From contig QNYN01000104.1 of the NCBI GenBank assembly GCA_003973585.1, positions 1-5,168 of the forward strand: a stretch of DNA of 5,168 nucleotides, written 5' to 3'. The first letter of the stretch is position 1. Each line of letters starts with the position of its first letter. The notes beneath the pieces are model-generated. The model worked only from the letters and a program-made list of their open reading frames with translations, searched no databases and was not told the DNA's origin. A program made the translations under genes and the position numbers. Shown here piece by piece: positions 1-5,168 of this stretch. This stretch comes from Fusobacteriota bacterium. Lineage in GTDB: Bacteria > Fusobacteriota > Fusobacteriia > Fusobacteriales > Fusobacteriaceae.

Positions 1-1
1 T

Positions 2-142
2 GACATCCCAGAATTTATTGAAATTATGAATAAATTTGTTGAAAATAAAAATTACAATACTATTAATAGTCAAAATATTATTAAAGAAAAGGCTACTAAA
101 TATAAATTTGATAAAACTATTAAATTTGAAGAATTAAAATAA
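2..142 (+). CDS. C-terminal end of an unidentified protein (partial)
   Basis: An open frame enters from the left edge and runs 46 codons to a TAA at 140-142. The peptide begins DIPEFIEIMNKFVENKN and ends DKTIKFEELK. It is rich in Lys, Asn, Ile and Glu and looks like an amphipathic helical tail, with no membrane segment. A strong hairpin terminator starts 10 bases after the stop, which supports this being a true gene end. The pattern of a helix followed by a KATKYKFDKTI-like stretch loosely recalls the C-terminal end of GT4-type glycosyltransferases. That is only a resemblance in a short biased peptide, so no function is assigned. The start and most of the protein lie outside the window. Confidence 0.68.
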   Translation, partial: DIPEFIEIMNKFVENKNYNTINSQNIIKEKATKYKFDKTIKFEELK

Positions 143-152
143 TTAAAGGTTT

Positions 153-188
153 AAAGGAGTTTAGATGGAAAAGTCTAAACTCCTTTTT
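153..188 (+). terminator. Rho-independent terminator of the upstream gene
   Basis: A perfect 13-bp stem pairs 153-165 (AAAGGAGTTTAGA) with 174-186 (TCTAAACTCCTTT) around an 8-base loop at 166-173. The T-run 184-188 follows. It sits 10 bases after the TAA of the partial gene and isolates it from the sstT unit. Confidence 0.9.
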
Positions 189-272
189 CTTAAATTTTTC
201 TTAAATTTGTTTCTTTTGCATTGTCCATTTTTTTAGTATTTTTATCCATTTAAAACTAACTAGCAATCACTT

Positions 273-301
273 TTGCACTATAAAAGATATTTTTGTATAA
301 T
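273..301 (+). promoter_or_regulatory. Candidate sigma-70-type promoter for sstT (distal)
   Basis: A TTGCAC box at 273-278 (3 of 6 matches to TTGACA, keeping the TTG) is separated by exactly 17 bases from a perfect TATAAT at 296-301. Transcription from here would give a leader of about 100 bases before the sstT start. The match is by eye in an AT-rich background, and the proximal candidate at 327-355 scores equally well. Confidence 0.4.
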
Positions 302-326
302 TCACGAACTTTTTTTGAGTTTTTTC

Positions 327-355
327 TTTAAAATTTTATTAAAGTATGTTATTAT
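327..355 (+). promoter_or_regulatory. Candidate sigma-70-type promoter for sstT (proximal)
   Basis: TTTAAA at 327-332 (4 of 6) and TATTAT at 350-355 (5 of 6) are spaced 17 bases apart. A start from here would give a leader of about 45 bases. Such A/T-only boxes arise often by chance at this base composition, so this is an alternative or a second promoter to the one at 273-301. Confidence 0.35.
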
Positions 356-407
356 AGCTAATATCAAAAATGGCAATTAAAAAATATAAAAGAGAAGGTG
401 GTTAATT

Positions 408-1643
408 ATGTTAAAAAAATGGAATGACATTAGTCTAGTCAAAAGAATTATTATTGGTCTTATTGTAGGTATTATCTTAGCGATGGTAGCTCCAAAGGCA
501 GCAGCTCCTGTAGAAATCTTAGGAAGCTTATTTGTAGGAGCACTAAAAGCAGTGGCACCTATTTTAGTATTCTTCTTAGTTATGGCAGCAATATCACAAC
601 ATAAATCTGGTCAAAAAACAAATATGAAGAGTGTAATAAGTCTTTACCTAATAGGTACATTCTTAGCAGCTGTTGTTGCTGTTTTAGCTAGTTTTGTTTT
701 CAAGGTTCAAATTTCATTAGGAGATAGTGTTGATAGTATTACTCCTCCAAGTGGAGTTTCAGAAGTATTAAAAACATTATTAATGAATATTGTAGACAAC
801 CCTGTAAACGCTTTAGTTAATGCAAACTACATTGGAGTATTAGTTTGGGCATTATTAATAGGGATGGCTTTAAAAAGTGCTAACGATAGTACTAAGGCTG
901 TTATTAGTAATACTGCTGAGGCATTATCACAAGTTGTTAGATGGATTATTCAATTAGCTCCATTTGGAATTATGGGATTAGTATTCACTTCAATTGCTAC
1001 AAGTGGATTAGCTTCATTATTACAATATGGTAAATTATTAGGAGTATTAGTTGGATCTATGACTTTCATGGCTTTAGTAGTAAACCCTGCAATTGCATTT
1101 TTCATGATGAAACAAAATCCTTATCCATTAGTATTTAGATGTTTAAGACAAAGTGGAATTACAGCTTTCTTTACTAGAAGTTCTGCAGCAAACATTCCTG
1201 TAAATATGGAATTATGTGAGGAATTAGGATTAGATAAAGATATGTATTCTGTATCTATCCCATTAGGTGCTACAATAAACATGGGAGGAGCAGCTATTAC
1301 TATCACAGTGTTGACTCTAGCAGCAGTTAATACATTAGGAATCCCTGTAGATTTTGGAACTGCTCTTATTCTTAGTATCTTAGCAGCAGTAAGTGCTTGT
1401 GGAGCATCAGGAGTAGCTGGTGGATCATTATTACTTATACCTTTAGCAGCTAGTTTATTTGGAATTCCAGGAGATGTAGCTATGCAAGTAGTAGGAGTAG
1501 GATTCGTAATTGGTGTTATTCAAGATTCAGTAGAAACTGGATTAAACTCTTCTACAGACGCTTTATTTACAGCTGTAGCAGAATTTGCTCAATGGAGAAA
1601 AGAAGGTAAAGAAATCGTAATTAGTAAAAAAGGTGAACTATAA
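408..1643 (+). CDS. sstT: Serine/threonine:Na+ symporter SstT
   Basis: This inner-membrane importer takes up L-serine and L-threonine with Na+ and belongs to the dicarboxylate/amino acid:cation symporter (glutamate transporter-fold) family. The 411 residues match the usual length of about 410, with many hydrophobic segments. Family landmarks appear in order: the serine-rich hairpin [10 protein letters not shown] (residues 256-265), NMGGAAI in the unwound TM7 (291-297), the second re-entrant hairpin [15 protein letters not shown] (333-347), and the TM8 motif [16 protein letters not shown] (372-387). In TM8 the position equivalent to the acidic-substrate-binding Arg of GltPh is Glu376, as expected for the SstT branch rather than a glutamate/aspartate carrier. 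The start is set by GAAGGTGG at 394-401, six bases before the ATG. The gene stands alone between two terminators. Family-level recognition is strong; substrate is inferred from the family. Confidence 0.95.
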   Translation: MLKKWNDISLVKRIIIGLIVGIILAMVAPKAAAPVEILGSLFVGALKAVAPILVFFLVMAAISQHKSGQKTNMKSVISLYLIGTFLAAVVAVLASFVFKVQISLGDSVDSITPPSGVSEVLKTLLMNIVDNPVNALVNANYIGVLVWALLIGMALKSANDSTKAVISNTAEALSQVVRWIIQLAPFGIMGLVFTSIATSGLASLLQYGKLLGVLVGSMTFMALVVNPAIAFFMMKQNPYPLVFRCLRQSGITAFFTRSSAANIPVNMELCEELGLDKDMYSVSIPLGATINMGGAAITITVLTLAAVNTLGIPVDFGTALILSILAAVSACGASGVAGGSLLLIPLAASLFGIPGDVAMQVVGVGFVIGVIQDSVETGLNSSTDALFTAVAEFAQWRKEGKEIVISKKGEL

Positions 1644-1664
1644 AAATATAATATTATTATAATT

Positions 1665-1703
1665 AAGATATGGCAGGTTATTTATTTGCCATATCTTTTT
1701 TTT
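1665..1703 (+). terminator. Rho-independent terminator of sstT
   Basis: An 11-bp perfect stem pairs 1665-1675 (AAGATATGGCA) with 1687-1697 (TGCCATATCTT). The 11-base loop may be closed further by weak pairs. The stem runs into eight T at 1696-1703. It lies 21 bases after the sstT stop, so sstT is probably transcribed as a single gene. Confidence 0.9.
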
Positions 1704-1709
1704 ATTTCT

Positions 1710-1738
1710 TTAAAAGGATTTTTCTCTTTTTTTATAAT
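1710..1738 (+). promoter_or_regulatory. Likely sigma-70-type promoter of the MipA/OmpV-like gene
   Basis: TTAAAA at 1710-1715 (4 of 6) and a perfect TATAAT at 1733-1738 are spaced 17 bases apart. They lie just after the sstT terminator and 44 bases before the next ATG, giving a predicted leader of about 38 bases. The position between a terminator and a gene with a good ribosome binding site supports it. Confidence 0.5.
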
Positions 1739-1782
1739 AGTATATAAATCAGATTTTTATCTCTAACTAAGGAGTTTCTATT

Positions 1783-2631
1783 ATGAAAAAATTTTATTTT
1801 ATTTTATTTCTGCTTTTGTTTTCTATAAATACTTTTTCTGTTACTTTTTTAGATCCAGTTGTAAACCGTGTTTTAGTCTATATTGATAAAGACAGTGCTA
1901 ACAACTATGCTTTTATTAAAGGGATGAGTGAACACGATGAAAAAAAAGTAGATAAATTTATATCCCTTGGAATAGTTGGTTCTTCTATTGAACCTCGTTT
2001 TAAAGATAAAAAAGATTATTATACTGTAGTTCCTATGATTAATGGAAAATATAAAAAATTCTATACCTTTGGTGGAATATATAATGGATATAATTTTTAT
2101 GAAGGGAAGAAACTAGATTTAAATTTTACTGCTGAATATAGTTTTTTAGGTCGTGTAGAAGATGATTTTGATTCTTATTTCAAAGAACTTGATGAACTTG
2201 ATAGTCCTATTATGCTAGGAATTAGTGGAAGTTATAAACTAAATTATGCTTTTTTAACTGGTGGAATAAATCATAATATCAGAGGTAATCGTAATGAAAA
2301 TACTGCTTCTATAGGAGTTTTAAGTGGAATACCATTTAAAAAATTCATCCTTTTAGGTTTTGTAAATTATAAATTAATGAGTAATTCTTTTACTGATAAA
2401 TACTTTGGGATACCAGATAAGCCTTATAACGGTCCTATTACTCCATATGAAGTCAATGGTGTTGGACAAGCACTACAATTTACAGGAGCATTAGCCTATA
2501 GCTTTAGTAGACACATAGACCTTTTTGCTTATTATTATTTTGAAACATTTTCTGATAATATAAAAAATAGTACTCTTACTACTGGGAAAAGTTCCCATAT
2601 GTTTGGTATAGGTGGTACTTATACTTTTTAA
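1783..2631 (+). CDS. Secreted beta-barrel outer membrane protein, probably MipA/OmpV family
   Basis: A 282-residue protein with a clear signal peptide: Lys2-Lys3, a hydrophobic core at 4-16, and probable cleavage after Ser19 (NTFS|V). There is no lipobox Cys. The mature part alternates polar and aromatic/hydrophobic residues and ends in GIGGTYTF, the terminal aromatic typical of Gram-negative outer-membrane barrels. Features recalling MipA/OmpV (MltA-interacting protein) proteins are an early IEPRFKDKKDYYTVVP stretch (69-84), KYFGIPDKPYNGP (206-218) like the family's YFGVS segment, and a final pair of strands with an AYYYFETFSDN-like turn. MipA is known as a scaffold for the murein hydrolase MltA in E. 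coli; whether that role applies here is unknown. TAAGGAG at 1768-1774 sits eight bases before the ATG. The gene appears monocistronic. An unrelated fusobacterial barrel family is the main alternative. Confidence 0.7.
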   Translation: MKKFYFILFLLLFSINTFSVTFLDPVVNRVLVYIDKDSANNYAFIKGMSEHDEKKVDKFISLGIVGSSIEPRFKDKKDYYTVVPMINGKYKKFYTFGGIYNGYNFYEGKKLDLNFTAEYSFLGRVEDDFDSYFKELDELDSPIMLGISGSYKLNYAFLTGGINHNIRGNRNENTASIGVLSGIPFKKFILLGFVNYKLMSNSFTDKYFGIPDKPYNGPITPYEVNGVGQALQFTGALAYSFSRHIDLFAYYYFETFSDNIKNSTLTTGKSSHMFGIGGTYTF

Positions 2632-2640
2632 AGTAATATA

Positions 2641-2679
2641 AAAAGTCAGAATTGGAATTCCAACTCTGACTTTTATTTT
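2641..2679. terminator. Shared bidirectional terminator between the barrel gene and the rnf operon
   Basis: A 15-position stem pairs 2641-2655 with 2660-2674 around an AATT loop. It serves two convergent units: the plus-strand gene ending at 2631 and the minus-strand rnfB ending at 2702. On the plus strand the stem is followed by TTTTATTTT; on the minus strand it is followed by TTTTTATATT. The one imperfect pair, 2651/2664, is an A-C mismatch in plus-strand RNA but a G-U wobble in minus-strand RNA. Confidence 0.87.
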
Positions 2680-2701
2680 ATATTTTATTTTAATAAATAA
2701 A

Positions 2702-3727
2702 CTATTTTCTTACTTCTGTTACATGCATTTCAATTGCGTCAAATTTACATTTTTCATAACATAATCCACAACCTATACATTTTTCAGGATCTACTTTATG
2801 TTTCTCTTTTACTGCACCTTCGATACAGTCAACTGGACACACTCTAGCACAAGCTGTACATCCAATACATTTATCCTCTATAATTTCTGCTTTTTTAACT
2901 TCTTTTATTTGATTTTCAATAGCATTTGTAGGACATTTCATAGAACATAATCCACAATTGATACAATGCTCAGGATCAATTATTGCTAAGTTATTTTCAA
3001 TATGAACTGCTTTTCTTTCTGTTCCATCTTCATTTTTAATTGTAACAGGACATGCTTTTACACACATTCCACATGCAATACATGCAATAGAACAAGATTT
3101 TCTAGCTACTGCACCTTTATCTTTTGAATTACATAAAACTGTAACTTTTTGATTTTCAGGTAACATTTCTATTATATTTTTTGGACATTCTAATACACAT
3201 TTTGTACAAGAAATACACTTTTCTTCATTTACTACAGCAATTCCTCTTGCATTTATTTCGATTGCACCTGTAGGACAAACCTTTACACAATCTCCATATC
3301 CAAGACATCCATGCCAACATGACTTATCTCCACCAAAGTAAAGAGAAGCTGTAGCACAAGTTTTTATCTCAACATCATATTCATAAGTTCTAGTTGTCTT
3401 TGAATTATCACCTTGACATTTTACCCTTGCTACTTTTCTTACAGCATTAGGATCTGCTCCTGCTCCACCCATAATTCCTGCAATATCATTTACTACTTGT
3501 GATCCACCAGGTGCACATAAAGATGTACTTGCACCTTCTAAAGCTACTGCTTCTGCATATCCTCCACAACCTGGATAACCACATGCTCCACAGTTTGCTC
3601 CTGGTAATATTTCTATTATTTTTTCAACATTAGGATCTATCTCTACCTCAAATTTCTTTGAAGCAAAAGCTAAGAATAATCCCATTATAAGACCTATTCC
3701 TCCTAACACTAATATAGCGTTTATCAT
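2702..3727 (-). CDS. rnfB: Rnf complex subunit RnfB, long multi-cluster form
   Basis: RnfB is the iron-sulfur subunit thought to receive electrons from reduced ferredoxin in the Rnf ferredoxin:NAD+ oxidoreductase, anchored on the cytoplasmic face of the membrane. The 341 residues begin with a hydrophobic anchor (about 2-22). Next comes the RnfB/Fe-S domain with GANCGACGYPGCGGYAEA (Cys46, 49, 54, distal Cys71). Six ferredoxin-type motifs follow: Cys137/141/147/151, 171/174/177/181, 216/219/222/226, 255/258/261/265, 287/290/293/297 and 317/320/323/327. The last ends in Cys-Lys where the other five have Cys-Pro. Extra cysteines are at 104, 124, 199, 212 and 301. The protein is much longer than the roughly 190-residue proteobacterial RnfB and fits the anaerobe type. 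GGAGGTT at 3733-3739 sets the start, 19 bases after rnfA. It is the last operon gene and ends with TAG. Confidence 0.96.
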   Translation of the reverse strand: MINAILVLGGIGLIMGLFLAFASKKFEVEIDPNVEKIIEILPGANCGACGYPGCGGYAEAVALEGASTSLCAPGGSQVVNDIAGIMGGAGADPNAVRKVARVKCQGDNSKTTRTYEYDVEIKTCATASLYFGGDKSCWHGCLGYGDCVKVCPTGAIEINARGIAVVNEEKCISCTKCVLECPKNIIEMLPENQKVTVLCNSKDKGAVARKSCSIACIACGMCVKACPVTIKNEDGTERKAVHIENNLAIIDPEHCINCGLCSMKCPTNAIENQIKEVKKAEIIEDKCIGCTACARVCPVDCIEGAVKEKHKVDPEKCIGCGLCYEKCKFDAIEMHVTEVRK

Positions 3728-3746
3728 CTTTTAACCTCCAAATTAA

Positions 3747-4331
3747 TTATATTTTCATTCCTGAGAATCCCATAAATGCCATAGCTAATAATCCTGCTGT
3801 TACGAAGGCTATTGCTACACCTTGGAATGGTCTTGGTACATCTGCATATTCTAATCTTTCTCTGATTCCTGCAAGTAAGATTAATGCCATTGTAAATCCT
3901 ATAGCTGCTGCCATACCGTTTACAACAGTTTCAATAAAGTTGTACTTCTCTTGAATATTTAAGATAGCTACTCCTAATACTGCACAGTTAGTAGTGATTA
4001 ACGGTAAGAAAACTCCTAATGCCTTATAAAGGTTTGGAGAAGTCTTTTGAACTGCCATCTCAACAAATTGTACTAATGAAGCTATAATTAATATAAATGC
4101 TATTGTTTGTAAATATCCTAATCCAAAAGGATCTAATAGATAGTTTTGAACTACCCAAGTTACAGCTGATGCCAATGTCATTACGAAAGTAACTGCCATT
4201 CCCATCCCTATTGAAGATTCTACCTTTTTAGAAACACCCATGAAAGGACAAATCCCTAAAAATTTAGCAAATATAAAGTTGTTTATAAATATAGAACCAA
4301 ATATGATTCCGAATAAATTTCCTAAATCCAT
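3747..4331 (-). CDS. rnfA: Rnf complex membrane subunit RnfA
   Basis: RnfA is an integral inner-membrane subunit, homologous to NqrE of the Na+-translocating NADH:quinone reductase. The 194 residues form about six membrane segments (near 4-24, 39-60, 72-93, 100-123, 133-154 and 170-188). Two family motifs carry the conserved cysteines: [16 protein letters not shown] (Cys28) and [17 protein letters not shown] (Cys116). In the homologous NqrD/NqrE pair, the equivalent half-motifs together hold an iron-sulfur centre in the middle of the membrane; that role here is by homology. IRERLEY (156-162) is another recognisable stretch. The ATG lies three bases after the rnfE stop, and its ribosome binding site lies inside rnfE, so translation is probably coupled. 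Confidence 0.97.
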   Translation of the reverse strand: MDLGNLFGIIFGSIFINNFIFAKFLGICPFMGVSKKVESSIGMGMAVTFVMTLASAVTWVVQNYLLDPFGLGYLQTIAFILIIASLVQFVEMAVQKTSPNLYKALGVFLPLITTNCAVLGVAILNIQEKYNFIETVVNGMAAAIGFTMALILLAGIRERLEYADVPRPFQGVAIAFVTAGLLAMAFMGFSGMKI

Positions 4332-4334
4332 CGA

Positions 4335-4940
4335 TTATCCCTCCTTTTTCATTTTAATATAATTTTGTGTTGCTATGATAAATCCAATAGTTATAAATGC
4401 ACCAGGTGCTAATATAAATATTAATGCCGGTTGGTATGTAGGAGGAGTTAATTGTAATCCAAAGAAACTTCCATTTCCTAACACTTCTCTTATAGACCCT
4501 AATACTGTAAGGGCTAAAGTGAATCCTAAACCATTTCCAATACCATCTAATAAAGAAGCAAATACTCCATTTTTAGATGCAAAACTTTCTGCTCTTCCTA
4601 AGATTATACAGTTTACAACGATTAATGGTAAAAATAATCCTAATACTGCATATAAACTAGGTAAATAACCTTGCATTACCATTTGTACGATAGTTACTAA
4701 AGTAGCTATTACAATGATATAAGCTGGTATTCTAACTTTTGCAGGTATCAAACTTTTGATAGCTGAAATAATTACATTTGAACATGCTAAAACTACTAAT
4801 GTTGCTAATCCCATTGCCATACCATTTATAGCTGAGTTAGTAACACCTAATGTAGGACATAGTCCTAATAATAATACGAATACTGGATTTCCTTTAATTA
4901 ATGGATCTGTTAATAATTTTAAATAATTTTGCTTTGCCAT
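4335..4940 (-). CDS. rnfE: Rnf complex membrane subunit RnfE
   Basis: RnfE is the second small integral membrane subunit, a paralogue of RnfA and homologous to NqrD. The 201 residues have about six membrane segments. The N-terminal part contains NPVFVLLLGLCPTLGVTNS (Cys28) and the middle contains LFLPLIVVNCIILGRAES (Cys111), which line up with Cys28 and Cys116 of RnfA. A further Cys53 is not matched in RnfA. GSIREVLGNGSFFG (148-161) is typical of the RnfE/NqrD branch and distinguishes it from RnfA, which has IRERLEY there. The ATG shares its A with the last base of the rnfG TAA, and GAGGTG at 4949-4954 lies eight bases upstream inside rnfG. The 3' end supplies the ribosome binding site of rnfA. 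Confidence 0.96.
   Translation of the reverse strand: MAKQNYLKLLTDPLIKGNPVFVLLLGLCPTLGVTNSAINGMAMGLATLVVLACSNVIISAIKSLIPAKVRIPAYIIVIATLVTIVQMVMQGYLPSLYAVLGLFLPLIVVNCIILGRAESFASKNGVFASLLDGIGNGLGFTLALTVLGSIREVLGNGSFFGLQLTPPTYQPALIFILAPGAFITIGFIIATQNYIKMKKEG
4339..4346 (-). promoter_or_regulatory. rnfA ribosome binding site embedded in the end of rnfE
   Basis: The minus strand reads AAGGAGGG over the final Lys-Glu-Gly codons of rnfE, followed by the TAA and then the rnfA ATG seven bases after the site. Ribosomes finishing rnfE would sit on this site, which favours coupled synthesis of the RnfE/RnfA pair. Confidence 0.85.
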
Positions 4941-5168
4941 TATTTCTTCACCTCTTCAAAAGCTTTTGTAGCTTTAATTACACCAGTATAAACAGCTTTA
5001 GGAGATATAGTTGCTCCAGCAAATCCATCTACACTTTTATCAAATTCATAACCTTTGTCTCTTCCAATCCAAAGAGCTTGCCAATCAGCGTTTTCTATAT
5101 TAGTTCCTAATCCAGGTGTTTCAGATTGTCCTGTAACTTTTAACCCTGTAATAGTTCCTTTTGTATCA
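4940..5168 (-). CDS. rnfG: Rnf complex subunit RnfG, C-terminal part (partial)
   Basis: The frame enters from the right edge and gives the last 75 codons, ending in TAA at 4940-4942. RnfG is a membrane-anchored flavoprotein whose FMN is attached covalently to a threonine and which takes part in electron flow across the membrane. Recognisable family segments are GQSETPGLGTNIENADWQ, with the ETPGLG signature of the FMN-binding domain, then a Trp-Ile-Gly-Arg-Asp-Lys stretch, and the flavin attachment region VDGFAGATISPKAV. The acceptor Thr is predicted at codon 5009-5011. The residue before GAT is Ala-Gly rather than the Ser/Thr-Gly of the usual S(T)GAT motif. The N-terminal membrane helix and start lie outside the window. 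It overlaps rnfE by one base and carries that gene's ribosome binding site. Confidence 0.95.
   Translation of the reverse strand, partial: DTKGTITGLKVTGQSETPGLGTNIENADWQALWIGRDKGYEFDKSVDGFAGATISPKAVYTGVIKATKAFEEVKK
4949..4954 (-). promoter_or_regulatory. rnfE ribosome binding site inside rnfG, with TAATG stop/start overlap
   Basis: The minus strand reads GAGGTG eight bases before the rnfE ATG, within the last codons of rnfG. The rnfG stop and rnfE start share one base as TAATG, a standard termination-reinitiation arrangement. Confidence 0.8.

Noticed and set aside
186..208. Two tandem copies of an 11-base unit around CTTAAATTT after the first terminator
   Set aside because: Only two copies, made almost entirely of A and T in an AT-rich spacer; chance or minor slippage is enough to explain it.
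307..321. Small inverted repeat AACT...AGTT upstream of sstT
   Set aside because: Only four pairs, mostly A-T; too weak to call an operator or hairpin.
143..407. Search for a riboswitch, tRNA or small RNA in the largest intergenic gap
   Set aside because: Apart from the terminator and weak promoter candidates, the stretch is A/T-rich with no stable helices or recognisable conserved cores.
1121..1306. 61-codon open frame on the minus strand inside sstT
   Set aside because: It is antisense to the conserved TM7/HP1 region of SstT, has no ribosome binding site that stands out, and its peptide resembles nothing. It is a shadow of the real gene.
1751..1762. Short palindrome AGAT...ATCT just upstream of the barrel gene's ribosome binding site
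   Set aside because: A four-base arm with a T-rich centre is expected by chance in this sequence and matches no known operator I can name.
4375..4668. 97-codon open frame on the plus strand opposite rnfE
   Set aside because: It is rich in Asn, Pro and Lys as expected from reverse reading of a hydrophobic AT-rich membrane protein gene. The sense frame is unmistakably RnfE.
4901..5110. 69-codon open frame on the plus strand opposite the rnfE start and rnfG
   Set aside because: It is a Ser/Phe-rich antisense reading of two well-supported overlapping genes, with no independent support.

Overview
The window looks like chromosomal DNA from a member of the Fusobacteriia, most likely Fusobacterium or a close relative. 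This is inferred from the very AT-rich composition, AGGAGG-type ribosome binding sites, a signal-peptide-bearing outer-membrane-type protein (so a Gram-negative envelope), and an Rnf operon of the anaerobe type with a long, multi-cluster RnfB. No RNA gene, mobile element, CRISPR array or long repeat is visible.

Layout. Bases 2-142 (+) hold the last 46 codons of an unidentified gene, closed by a strong hairpin terminator (153-188). The 265-base gap to 407 contains that terminator and two candidate promoters, with nothing else convincing. Bases 408-1643 (+) encode SstT, a sodium-driven serine/threonine importer, with its own terminator (1665-1703). A promoter (1710-1738) then leads into a 282-residue secreted beta-barrel protein at 1783-2631 (+), assigned with moderate confidence to the MipA/OmpV family. 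The 70-base gap 2632-2701 holds a hairpin shared by two convergent transcription units. From 2702 to the right edge, on the minus strand, lies the distal part of an rnf operon. In transcription order it runs rnfG (partial), rnfE, rnfA, rnfB, matching the rnfCDGEAB order; rnfC and rnfD should lie just beyond the right edge.

How the parts relate. Rnf is a membrane complex that passes electrons from reduced ferredoxin to NAD+ and pumps Na+ or H+ outward. RnfB is the ferredoxin-side iron-sulfur subunit, RnfA and RnfE are the paired membrane subunits, and RnfG is the FMN-bearing subunit. The genes are packed for translational coupling: rnfG and rnfE overlap by one base, and the rnfA ribosome binding site is written in the last codons of rnfE. 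SstT uses the Na+ gradient, so an Rnf that pumps Na+ would help power serine/threonine uptake in an amino-acid-fermenting organism. That link is an inference from function, because the genes lie in separate convergent transcription units.

I found no undescribed system here. The points worth a second look concern details of known families: the cysteine layout of RnfB, the AGAT flavin motif of RnfG, the Glu that replaces the substrate-binding Arg in SstT, the strand-asymmetric shared terminator, and the weakly conserved barrel protein.
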